From Omnitrophica bacterium RIFCSPLOWO2_01_FULL_45_10 (GTDB lineage Bacteria > Omnitrophota > Gorgyraeia > 2-01-FULL-45-10), in the NCBI GenBank assembly GCA_001804165.1, contig MHFL01000047.1, positions 17,156 to 29,076 on the forward strand: 11,921 bases of DNA, read 5' to 3'. The notes below the pieces were generated by a model that saw only the letters and a program-made list of their open reading frames with translations, was not told the DNA's origin and searched no databases. Made by a program: the position numbers and the translations under genes. Shown here piece after piece: positions 1 through 8,100 of the stretch (positions are counted from its first letter, which is position 1; each line of letters opens with the position of its first letter).

Positions 1-897
1 AAGAGCGCTAAAGACAGAAACCCATTGCCCAAAAGAGAAGCGCAGCCCTTAGAACCAACGCATGAAGTCTATGAAGCGCTTCTCTTAGGTTTGAAAGACT
101 ACGTATATAAAAATGGTTTTAAAAAAGTCGTTATCGGATTATCGGGCGGCATAGATTCATCGCTGGTTTGCGCCTTGGCAGTGGACGCGCTTGGGAACGA
201 AAACACCATAGGCGTATTTATGCCGAGCCGTTACACGTCCAGACAGTCAGAATCAGACGCCAAAGAAGTAGCGGCGAATTTAGGTATAAAATTTATCGCT
301 ATTTCAATAGAGCAGATATTCAAGGTTTATCTGATGGCACTGGATACTCAGTTCGCGGGGTTAGAAAAAAACACAACCGAAGAAAACCTTCAGGCGCGCA
401 TAAGGGGTAATCTATTGATGGCGCTATCGAATAAGTTCGGGTGGCTCGTTCTTACAACAGGGAATAAGTCAGAGATGAGCACGGGTTACGCCACGCTCTA
501 CGGCGATATGGCAGGCGGATTTGCCGTGATAAAAGATGTCCCGAAGACTCTTGTGTATAAGTTGGCAAGATATAGAAATTCGACCAGTAATGTCATCCCA
601 GATAGCGCGCTAACCAAAGCGCCGACAGCGGAATTAAGAGCGAATCAGAAGGACCAGGACACCTTGCCGCCATACGAAATGCTGGATACTATTTTGAAGG
701 CCTATGTTGAAGAAGATAAAGGGGCGGGCGAGATAATACCTATGGGATTTGATGAAGCGATGATATACAAGGTTATGAATATGGTCGATAAAAGCGAGTA
801 TAAGCGCAGACAATCCCCGCCGGGTATCAAGATAACGCCCAAGGCGTTTGGCAGGGACAGGAGGATGCCGATAACAAATAGGTATAGAGGCGTTTAA
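1..897 (+). CDS. nadE: Glutamine-dependent NAD+ synthetase, C-terminal synthetase domain (5' partial)
   Basis: This is the last step of NAD+ synthesis: deamido-NAD+ is adenylylated with ATP and amidated with ammonia. The reading frame is open from base 1 with no upstream stop, so the gene begins outside the window and 298 residues are visible. The PP-loop ATP-pyrophosphatase motif LSGGIDSS is at visible residues 47-54. The region around [18 protein letters not shown] (about residues 152-169) and the following [15 protein letters not shown] are characteristic of NAD synthetases. The stretch before the PP-loop ([19 protein letters not shown]) resembles the linker of the long glutamine-dependent enzymes, so an N-terminal nitrilase-type glutaminase domain is expected upstream; this is inference. 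A short ammonia-dependent NadE is the alternative. A TTG at base 25 could act as a start but is probably internal. The gene ends with TAA and is followed by a palindrome and terminator. Confidence 0.93.
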   Translation, partial: KSAKDRNPLPKREAQPLEPTHEVYEALLLGLKDYVYKNGFKKVVIGLSGGIDSSLVCALAVDALGNENTIGVFMPSRYTSRQSESDAKEVAANLGIKFIAISIEQIFKVYLMALDTQFAGLEKNTTEENLQARIRGNLLMALSNKFGWLVLTTGNKSEMSTGYATLYGDMAGGFAVIKDVPKTLVYKLARYRNSTSNVIPDSALTKAPTAELRANQKDQDTLPPYEMLDTILKAYVEEDKGAGEIIPMGFDEAMIYKVMNMVDKSEYKRRQSPPGIKITPKAFGRDRRMPITNRYRGV

Positions 898-911
898 AAA
901 GTCATAGTATT

Positions 912-929
912 TATCTCATCGATGAGATA
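912..929. repeat. Perfect 18-bp palindrome downstream of nadE
   Basis: TATCTCATCGATGAGATA is perfectly self-complementary. It lies between the nadE stop codon and the terminator at 951. It could be a dimeric regulator's operator for the following sigma-factor gene, or part of the 3' end structure of nadE mRNA. As RNA it would fold only with its central bases forced into a loop. No known regulator's consensus is recognised in it. Confidence 0.6.
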
Positions 930-950
930 CGTAAAACAAGGCGCAAAGAT

Positions 951-994
951 GCCCTTTTTAGTAGCAAGGATTGCTAAAAAGGGCTCTTTATTTT
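951..994 (+). terminator. Intrinsic terminator between nadE and the sigma-factor gene
   Basis: An 11-bp perfect stem is formed by GCCCTTTTTAG (951-961) and CTAAAAAGGGC (974-984). It is followed by the T-rich run TCTTTATTTT (985-994). The loop also holds a competing inner pairing, TAGCAA with TTGCTA, so an alternative longer hairpin is possible. It fits a rho-independent terminator for nadE. The T-run ends only 4 bases before the ATG at 999, so it sits where the sigma gene's ribosome binding site should be and may also act on that gene. Confidence 0.85.
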
Positions 995-998
995 AAAG

Positions 999-1535
999 AT
1001 GGTGAAAAAAATGGACGCATTCGAAAATATCGTTAAAAAATTGTCTCCGACGTTGAGAAAGATAACCTATAAACTTAACGGCCACTTCTCTTTCTTCGAC
1101 GACGACGATCTATTCCAGGAAACGCTCGCTTATCTATGGGTTGCCTTTCAGAAAGGCAAACTAAGCGACAAAACCGACAGTTACATCCTGCAGGGCTGCT
1201 ACTATCATCTTAAGAATTACTTGCGTAAGACTGTAGATAAGGCAAGACTTGTAAGCCTGCATCAACTTATTGATGATGAGGACGCTGTCCTCGAAAATAT
1301 TTTATCCGTAAAAGATTCAGCCGTTTTGGATTTTCTGGAAGATAAATTATTAGTCGAAAAAGCAAGACTGGATGACTTGACAGAAAGAGAAAAAGACGTC
1401 TTGGATTTCTGTCTTGAAGGAATGACAATGAGAGAGATCGGTCAGAGGATAGGGATTTCTCACGTTATGGTAATTAAGATTAAGAAGAGGCTTCGAACTA
1501 AACTCGAAAATTTTAAAAGGGTATCACTGCCATAA
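999..1535 (+). CDS. Small sigma-70-family RNA polymerase sigma factor
   Basis: This 178-residue protein has the two-domain layout of small sigma factors. A region-2-like segment (about residues 7-80, with FFDDDDLFQETLAYLWVAF at 32-50) would bind the -10 element and the beta' subunit. A region-4 helix-turn-helix (about 118-172, with LTEREKDVLDFCLEGMTMRE at 127-146 and IGQRIGISHVMVIKIKKRLR at 147-166) would bind the -35 element. No region 3 or region 1 is seen, as in ECF-type factors. No anti-sigma gene lies beside it. The start is uncertain: the ATG at 999 follows the terminator T-run with no clear Shine-Dalgarno, whereas the in-frame ATG at 1011 is preceded by GGTG at 1001-1004, 6 bases away. 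It may transcribe the secreted-protein operon that starts 140 bases downstream; this is inference from position only. Confidence 0.8.
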   Translation: MVKKMDAFENIVKKLSPTLRKITYKLNGHFSFFDDDDLFQETLAYLWVAFQKGKLSDKTDSYILQGCYYHLKNYLRKTVDKARLVSLHQLIDDEDAVLENILSVKDSAVLDFLEDKLLVEKARLDDLTEREKDVLDFCLEGMTMREIGQRIGISHVMVIKIKKRLRTKLENFKRVSLP

Positions 1536-1674
1536 CATTATCATAATAAATATCTTTACATCGGATTTCAATTATGATAGAGTCAAAGCGGCCGATTAAG
1601 AGACATACATATAGGTAAGCATTAACATAACAACCTATATAGCATAGCCAAAACTGAGATCACCAGGGTGAGGG
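1536..1674 (+). promoter_or_regulatory. Leader/intergenic region ahead of the SpvB-domain gene, with an inverted repeat
   Basis: This 139-base AT-rich gap holds no gene. An 8-bp perfect inverted repeat, ATATAGGT (1609-1616) and ACCTATAT (1633-1640), with a 16-base spacer could be an operator or an RNA hairpin in the leader. No T-run follows it, so it is not a simple terminator. TATGAT at 1573-1578 resembles a -10 element, but the nearest TTTACA (1555-1560) is only 12 bases upstream, too close for a normal sigma-70 promoter. I see no terminator for the sigma-factor gene, so read-through from it is possible. Confidence 0.4.
1665..1670 (+). promoter_or_regulatory. Shine-Dalgarno for the SpvB-domain gene
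   Basis: AGGGTG (core AGGG at 1665-1668, 6 bases from the start codon) lies ahead of the ATG at 1675, with a second AGGG touching the ATG. This supports initiation at 1675 rather than at the in-frame TTG at 1747, which has its own GGAGGT. Confidence 0.6.
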
Positions 1675-4218
1675 ATGCCTTCTAATAAAAAGAAGCGCAC
1701 AAGCAGATATAGACCTCCAAGGATAAATATACTTGGAGGTTTTTTATTGGTTCAGATTCCGCTTATAGCCTGTCTTGCATTTCAAAATACCGCTGTCGCC
1801 TCGACACAAACCAACCCTGAAAAGAAAATTCCTTACTCCTCTGAATTCATCTCCCAATCTGTATCTCCAGTTATGGAGCCGGGGAAGAGATACCCGGTTC
1901 AGATTATCTTTAAGAACACAGGAAAGACTCCATGGAATACTGGCCTAGTTTTTTTAGGCTCACAAAACCCGCCTCAGAATAACACATGGTCTATCAGACA
2001 AGTTGGGCTTCTAAAATCTATAAGGCCAGGTCAAACCAAAAGCTTTGACTTTGAAATAACTGCTCCAACCAAGAGCGGCACTTACAATTTCCAGTGGCAA
2101 TTGTTTTTGAAGGTAGGGAAAAACCCTCAGTATTTTGGACAGAGTTCCACCAACCTCTTGATAAAAGTTAACTCTCCACCCCTGATTATGCCTCTTGAGG
2201 ACCAAACAACTTATGAGCACAAACCTCTTCAGTTTCAGGTCTTAGCCCAGGACCCAGATAATGACAGCTTAACCTACTCTGCCTCTAATTTACCAGAAGG
2301 AGCAAGCTTCGACTCTGCTACCCAGGTCTTTAAATGGAATCCCCAACACGGACAGAAGGGCGCCTATTCGAATATTAGCCTTACTGTTAGCGATGGAATC
2401 AACACACTCTCTAAAAATACAGCCATTACCGTTCTTAAGACCGTCGTCTTCGGCACTATCTATACCAAAGACCAATTTGGACAAACCATTCCATTAGAAG
2501 GCGCAGCCATAGACATTATGGATATTTATCGCGCCCAGATCATCGCTTCCGGCGTAACTGATTTCACAGGTCATTTTGATGTCTTTTACGAAACCTGGCA
2601 GGACGGCACTTATATTATCAGAGCCTCTAAGCCTGGCTATAAAACTTATGAGGGTGCTGCTACCTTAAGGGGTAACTCTATGATGCCATTTTCAGTAACT
2701 TTGTTTGAAGGCATACCTCCCACAGGAACCATAAAGATAAACGATGACACCCCTTATACCAATTCCACCTCAGTTACTTTGACTCTATCCGCTCAAGATA
2801 ATGATGGTGGTTCAGGCCTTTCCCAGATGAGATTCTCTAATGACAATGTCAACTGGTCGACCCCTGAGGCCTACGCTACTACCAATATCTGGACCCTAAG
2901 TGAAGGTGATGGAGAAAAGGCTGTCTATGTCAAATTCAAGGATGTTGCGGGAAATTGGTCTCAATCCTATTCAGATAGTATTATCTTAGATACTACAGGC
3001 AGTACTGTTATAGGCCCAGAAGGTGGAGAGATCACCTCTCAAGATGGAGAGATAAAGGTAGTAATTCCACCTGGCGCCCTGAATGAGCCAAGAGCGATAA
3101 GACTATTGCCTGTAAATAGAGAAACTTTAGAGCAGGCAGTGCCTACTGATAAGGCGTTACTGAGCGCAGTTGACTGCAAGCCGGATGCTCTTGTTTTTAA
3201 TAGTCCTATTTCGCTTGTCTATACTCTACCACAAGCTGAAATTCCCGGCACTATAACAGAATTAGGGCTTTATGACAGCCAGCAAAATAAAATTATTCCT
3301 ACTGACGAAACGCAAGTTGTGCATGCGGATGGTTATACAGTAAGTTTTCCCATTACGCATTTCTCTACCTATGCGGCATTAAAAGGTCTAATTTCTCAAG
3401 GCGCGCCTATCGGAGGCGGAGTAAAGATACCTCTTCCTGATATGCTTACAGGCGCATTCGGTCATTCTATACCCATAACCATTCCGCAAGGCAGAAAAGG
3501 AATGCAGCCTAACTTGGCAATTACCTATCGCTCATCCGGCCCCAATTCCTGGGTGGGTATGGGTTTCAGCCTTAACCCCGGCTATATTGTGCGCTCAACA
3601 AAGTCAGGACTACCCACGTATGATGATACCAAGGATACTTTCTACTATATCACGGATACTGGCGCCACAGAATTGATTCATCTTATTGATAATCTTTATC
3701 AGGCAAAGATAGAATCAAGTTTTGCCAAATTCTTCAAAGAACAAGATGATGCCTGGAAGGCAGTCAACAAAGACGGTAGTATTTTAAGATTTGGACAGAC
3801 TCAAGAGTCTAAAGAGATCAACTCCTATGGCACATTCAGCTGGTATCTCACAAAGGCACAAGACCCAAATGGAAACTATATCGAATATGAATATATAATT
3901 GACCGGGGCAAATCTTATCTTAGCCGCGTTGATTATACTGGAAACGAGCGTGGCCTTTCACCGTCAAACTCTATAGAATTCTTGCTTGAAGCAAGGCAGG
4001 ATGTCACTTCAAGTTACAGAAGCGCCTCAGAGATTGTTATGGGTAAGCGTCTTAAAGAAATTATCGTGAAAGTAAGTGGGGAATTAGTATGGCGGTACAA
4101 TTTAGAATATGAGTATAGTTTAGATACCGGTCGCTTGCTTTTAAAATCAGTAACACAGTATGCAGGAGACGGTAATAGTTTGCCTGCGCAGAGGTTTACC
4201 TATCAGAAGGCGAGATAA
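1675..4218 (+). CDS. Secreted multi-domain protein with C-terminal SpvB (Tc toxin B-type) domain
   Basis: This 847-residue protein starts with a basic N-region (KKKRTSRYRPPR), a hydrophobic stretch and a likely cleavage after AVA (residue 42), so it is Sec-exported. LIAC at 30-33 resembles a lipobox, but hydrophobic residues follow it. Modules in order: NBR1-type Ig-like (about 56-165, with LGSQNPPQNNTW); putative Ig/cadherin-like (168-256); carboxypeptidase-regulatory-like beta sandwich (258-335); bacterial Ig-like (346-440); ZU5-like (444-572, GPEGGEIT and VIPPGAL); and an SpvB domain (575-847, beginning around PIGGGVKIPLPDMLTGAFGH). SpvB domains form the N-terminal part of Tc toxin B components and normally run on into an FG-GAP propeller. 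Here the chain stops at QRFTYQKAR, about where that propeller would begin. The propeller and RHS part appear in the gene at 5155. It is 22 bases from the next gene and presumably co-transcribed. Its own ligand is unknown. Confidence 0.85.
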   Translation: MPSNKKKRTSRYRPPRINILGGFLLVQIPLIACLAFQNTAVASTQTNPEKKIPYSSEFISQSVSPVMEPGKRYPVQIIFKNTGKTPWNTGLVFLGSQNPPQNNTWSIRQVGLLKSIRPGQTKSFDFEITAPTKSGTYNFQWQLFLKVGKNPQYFGQSSTNLLIKVNSPPLIMPLEDQTTYEHKPLQFQVLAQDPDNDSLTYSASNLPEGASFDSATQVFKWNPQHGQKGAYSNISLTVSDGINTLSKNTAITVLKTVVFGTIYTKDQFGQTIPLEGAAIDIMDIYRAQIIASGVTDFTGHFDVFYETWQDGTYIIRASKPGYKTYEGAATLRGNSMMPFSVTLFEGIPPTGTIKINDDTPYTNSTSVTLTLSAQDNDGGSGLSQMRFSNDNVNWSTPEAYATTNIWTLSEGDGEKAVYVKFKDVAGNWSQSYSDSIILDTTGSTVIGPEGGEITSQDGEIKVVIPPGALNEPRAIRLLPVNRETLEQAVPTDKALLSAVDCKPDALVFNSPISLVYTLPQAEIPGTITELGLYDSQQNKIIPTDETQVVHADGYTVSFPITHFSTYAALKGLISQGAPIGGGVKIPLPDMLTGAFGHSIPITIPQGRKGMQPNLAITYRSSGPNSWVGMGFSLNPGYIVRSTKSGLPTYDDTKDTFYYITDTGATELIHLIDNLYQAKIESSFAKFFKEQDDAWKAVNKDGSILRFGQTQESKEINSYGTFSWYLTKAQDPNGNYIEYEYIIDRGKSYLSRVDYTGNERGLSPSNSIEFLLEARQDVTSSYRSASEIVMGKRLKEIIVKVSGELVWRYNLEYEYSLDTGRLLLKSVTQYAGDGNSLPAQRFTYQKAR
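1713..1745 (+). promoter_or_regulatory. Terminator-like hairpin with SD/anti-SD arms inside the signal-peptide codons
   Basis: ACCTCCAAG (1713-1721) pairs perfectly with CTTGGAGGT (1732-1740) across a 10-base loop. A G-U and an A-U pair can extend the stem to 11 bp. T1740 plus five more T follow it, so the element has the full form of an intrinsic terminator, yet it lies in codons 13-24 of the SpvB-domain gene. The right arm carries GGAGGT, a full Shine-Dalgarno, placed 6 bases before an in-frame TTG at 1747. The left arm is its anti-SD complement. It could be an early-transcript attenuator, relieved when ribosomes cover it, or a switch between two translation starts. Starting at 1747 would remove the positively charged signal-peptide N-region, so 1675 remains the better start. 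Confidence 0.6.
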
Positions 4219-4222
4219 AAAT

Positions 4223-4230
4223 AAGGAGGG
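4223..4230 (+). promoter_or_regulatory. Strong Shine-Dalgarno for the collar-domain gene
   Basis: AAGGAGGG lies 10 bases before the ATG at 4241, within the 22-base gap after the SpvB-domain gene. Another ATG at 4231 touches this site and is in a different frame, so it is unlikely to be used. The strong site suggests that this middle gene is independently and efficiently translated. Confidence 0.75.
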
Positions 4231-4240
4231 ATGATACAAA

Positions 4241-5128
4241 ATGAAAAAAATTATAAGTGTGATTTTTATAATGTTTTTTGCTATGGACTGTGGACTATCG
4301 ACTACTTACGCCGCTGTTCCGCGCTTACTCGACTATCAAGGCCGGCTCACTGACTCCGCAGGAAAACCATTAGAGGGAACCTACAATCTCACATTTAGAA
4401 TCTTTGACCAGGAGACAGCAGGAAATCTTCTCTGGGAAGAGACGCATTCAGGAGTAGTGATTCAAAAGGGCGTCTTTGGAGTCCTCCTCGGTTCAATAAC
4501 TAATTTTGACCTTGCCTTTGATAAACCTTATTTTTTGGAAATCAAAGTAAACGATGAGGTGATGAGCCCCAGATTAAGGATTGCCTCCTCGGGTTATGCC
4601 ATAAGGTCAGCGTCAGCGGACCAGGCAGAGGTGGCCAAAGATGCGCTTTCTCTCACAAGAGGAATAATTGCCATGTGGTCTGGCTCTATTGCCTCAATTC
4701 CCACAGGATGGGCGCTTTGCGACGGCACAAATGGCACCCCGGATTTAAGGGATATGTTCGTTGTAGGAGCGCGACAGGATGAGAACGGAGTGGCTAAAAC
4801 CAACGTTATGCCTGGACTGACGCAAAGCGGCGGCTCTTCCTTTATAACTACACAAAATCTACCTGCTCATGTGCACGGACCGGGAACATTATCGGCTGAC
4901 TCATCAGGAGCGCATACACATGATTTGAAATATGGCGGTGCTTGGTCTGGCTTCACTGTTCCTGACGGTAAAGCCGCTGGTGATTTAAATTATACATTTT
5001 CTTCTGGAGTAATAGCTACAAGTGGGACTCATACTCACACAATAACAACAGGCACAACTGCAATGAGTGGTGAAAGCCAGGCCTATGCTCCGCGTTATTA
5101 TGCCTTGGCATATATTATGAAGTTATAA
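4241..5128 (+). CDS. Secreted phage-tail-collar-domain protein
   Basis: This 295-residue protein starts with a Sec signal peptide (MKKIISVIFIMFF, cleavage near residue 24-25). Residues about 27-125 are a 'YQGRLTD' module (DYQGRLTDSAGKPLEGTYNL, then GLL-type strands and a GYAIRSASAD end). I know this type of module from secreted proteins of environmental bacteria, where it has no assigned function. Residues 141-295 are a phage tail collar domain, with PTGWALCDG at 154-162, PDLRDMFVVGA at 167-177 and the C-terminal PRYYALAYIMKL. In phages this domain sits at tail-fibre tips. Three His-x-His motifs (HVH 210-212, HTH 225-227, HTH 264-266) recall the metal-binding HxH motifs of T4-type long tail fibre tips. 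No other phage gene is nearby, so it is not a prophage remnant. It lies between the SpvB and RHS genes and may be an adhesin or tip of the same surface assembly. Confidence 0.85.
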   Translation: MKKIISVIFIMFFAMDCGLSTTYAAVPRLLDYQGRLTDSAGKPLEGTYNLTFRIFDQETAGNLLWEETHSGVVIQKGVFGVLLGSITNFDLAFDKPYFLEIKVNDEVMSPRLRIASSGYAIRSASADQAEVAKDALSLTRGIIAMWSGSIASIPTGWALCDGTNGTPDLRDMFVVGARQDENGVAKTNVMPGLTQSGGSSFITTQNLPAHVHGPGTLSADSSGAHTHDLKYGGAWSGFTVPDGKAAGDLNYTFSSGVIATSGTHTHTITTGTTAMSGESQAYAPRYYALAYIMKL

Positions 5129-5154
5129 GGCGCAAATTCTAAAAGTGAAAGACG

Positions 5155-8100
5155 ATGGATTCATTTTGGAAAAGACATAATTTAATCTACCGAATTATTT
5201 CGAGCTTTTTAATTATTGACCTGCTTATTCCATTCGGCACCAGAGAAAATGCCTCCGCATCTTCTGTTAAAGCCCTATCTCCATCCAACCAGAGCATTTG
5301 TTATACTTTGACTTCATCTATATTATCGCAAGGTGGAGGAAGCCGCGCTAACTTTCTATATAAAATCTGGCGGGATGTTCTTAGTGAACCTTGCATTGGC
5401 AGGACTCAAAGCACAACTTATCGCTTAGGCAGCGGATTCATTCCTACCATTCAATTCCTGGCACCTCTTCAGATCCAAAATATTCCTTATCAGAGCTGGA
5501 TAGTGGATTCATCCAAAGTCGATGCCTTTGACTTGGATGATTATTTTTCCAGTCCTGATGGCTACGCGCTTTCCTATACTGCAAGCGGAAATTCCAGTAT
5601 CAATATTAATATTGACCCTAACACACACATTGTAAGTTTTTCACAGACTTCAGGCTGGTTTGGCGCTGAAGAGGTCTATTTTTATGCTGCTGATACTGAG
5701 AATAATGTTACACAGAGTAACAAAGTAACCCTTCAAGTTGAGAATATAGAAGGCCCTGATAAGCCAACGATAGTTGATATACAGGTAACGCCATCTCCTC
5801 TAAAAGAAAATGACCTGGTTCGGATGACTATAAAGTCTTATGATTTAGATAATGACGATATAAGCTTTAGTTATAGCAATTTCTTTTCCGAGGCAAGAAG
5901 ATGGAAAGAAGGAGATTTCTGGTTCTCTGAAAGCACTTGGCAGACAGATTTCAACGACCATGGGAATTACAATATAAGGGTCACTGCCACAGATACGAGT
6001 GGTTTAAGTGACACGAGAAGCGTGCTGGTCAAGGTCTGTAATTTAAATCGTCCGCCTGTATTAGAGCCAATTCTATATATTACTAAAAATGAAGGCGATT
6101 TAGTCATAGCTTCTCCTCAAGCAACTGATGCTGATGGAGACGCGCTTACCTATTATTATTTTAGCCCTCTGGATAGCTCTGGCAGATGGCTTACAGACTA
6201 TGATGATGCTGGAGTATACAGTAGCGAGGTTGTAGTTTCTGACGGAATAGATACTGTTAGTCAGCCCCTCAAAATTATCGTCAACAATGTCAACAGGGCT
6301 CCGCAGATTTCTTTGACCTTAGACAAATATACGGCAGATCATAATGAATCGATTAATATAATGCTTACTGCCTCTGAGCCTGATGGTGATGCGATGACTT
6401 TCTCATTAAAGAAGGACGACCAAGAATTTGCCTCAGGCACTATCATTGACACTTATCTTACCACGACCTATTTTGTTCCAACCGGCGATCATGCTATCTC
6501 TGCGACAGTAACAGACTCTTTCGGCTTGGCAACAACCGAGACAAAGGTCGTAGATGTAGTTGACCCTCATCCCGGCCGCAATCCTAAAATCAGGCCTATG
6601 AGCGGCGATTTCAACGCAGACAGTCTTACAGATTTAGGATTCTATATGTATGATGACCTGGCAAATGTGGAGACCTGGGAGGTCTGTGTTTCAGATAAGG
6701 GTGTTTTCAGGAATGCGGTTGTCTGGCTGAGCTCCTCTGGCAGTTCCACCAGAGAATTTGAACTTGTGGGCGGAGACTTCAATGGCGATGGTATAGCTGA
6801 CATAGGGATGTATAAAAATACTACTGGAGAGTTAAAGGTTGCTTTATGTTCTGGTTCTAGTTTTTCTGCATTAAGCACATGGCTAACCATTAGTTTTGCA
6901 ACAAGTTCTTGGCAGTTCACACTGGGTAATTTCAATGCTGACCGATGGACTGACTGCGCAATGTATAACACAGATACAGGCGAGGTAAAGGTTGCCCTGG
7001 GCCAGGTGAGTGGCTTTGGCGCTTTCACAACTTGGCTTACAGGTTTTGGCACAGGATATAGCGCCCTGACTGGTGATTTCAATGGAGACGGATTAACGGA
7101 TTTTTGCCTTTTCAAAAAATCTATTGGCGAGTTTAAGGTTGCCTTCTCAAATGGCTCAGGTTTCGTCAATGGAACAAGTTGGATAACCGGATTTGCTACT
7201 GATAAGGACATAATAATCTCGGATTTCAATGACGATGGCCTTACAGATATTGGTTATCGGGATGATTCTAATTACAACTGGTATTACGCTATCTCCACTG
7301 GCTCGGCATTCGTGAATAAGGGATTGTGGCTTGAGGCATTTGGAGCTAATCTTTATGAAGACACATCAACAGGCGATTTCAATGGAGATGGTATTACAGA
7401 CGCTGCAAACTTCAATCGTTCTCGGTTTATAAGAGGCATAGACCGCTGGACAGTCAGACTTTCTTCGGATAGACCCGCTGACCTTTTAACTGGAATAGAT
7501 AATGGCATAGGCGGTAAGACAAAGATAAGTTATGGCTTTGCCTCAATGTTCGAGAATAATCTTGTGCCTTTTCCTGTATATGTGGCAAGCTCAATATCGC
7601 TTATCGACACTCTCCCGACCAACCAGCCTCAAGAGATTTATACCCAAGAGTTCAGTTATCAAGGCGGCTATTATGATTCCCAAGAGCAGGAGTTTAATGG
7701 TTTTCGCAAGATAAAAGTTACTGACCCCATAACCGGAAATTATAGCGAGACCTATTTTCATCAGGGACGGCCTCCTGAAGACGGCGCCTTGAAGGGCCAG
7801 GTGGAAAAGATATTTGCTTATGATGGAAATAATCGGCTCATCAGCCAGGTCTTAAACACATACGAGGTGAAAAAGTCAAACCTTGATGAAACCAGGACAT
7901 TAGGATTCCCAGCCCTAAAAGAGCAGAACTCTACAGTATGGGAGGAGAATGGCTTGGCCCTTACGACCCGGGATAAATATACCTACGATAATATAGGTAA
8001 TCTCATAGAAGAAGTTAATGAAGGTGACATATCCCTAACTGGCGACGATAAGATTGTTAGGACCACTCTCGCTAAGGCATATACACTCGGATTCAATAGT

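Noticed and set aside
935..985. GGCGCAAAGATGCC, reminiscent of the GCGCAAAGCC segment of c-di-GMP riboswitches
   Set aside because: The paired upstream segment (AGGGCAAACC) and the second stem are missing; the sequence is better explained by the terminator.
1651..1680. CTGAGATCACC before the SpvB gene, resembling part of a TPP riboswitch
   Set aside because: The other conserved TPP-riboswitch parts (AACCTGATCTGG and the closing GGG stem) are absent, and the gene is not thiamine-related.
1747..4218. TTG at 1747 as the true start of the SpvB-domain protein
   Set aside because: It has a perfect GGAGGT, but the resulting N-terminus would lack any basic residue before the hydrophobic stretch; the ATG at 1675 gives a normal signal peptide and has its own Shine-Dalgarno.
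4241..5128. Prophage or phage-derived tailocin remnant
   Set aside because: Only the collar domain is phage-like; the protein has a signal peptide and no neighbouring phage structural, lysis or integrase gene.
6642..7229. 195-codon open frame on the minus strand within the FG-GAP region
   Set aside because: It lies antisense to the six FG-GAP repeats; its repeated Pro/Ser/Lys-rich pattern is the mirror of the repeated GDFNGDG codons, and it has no recognisable domain.
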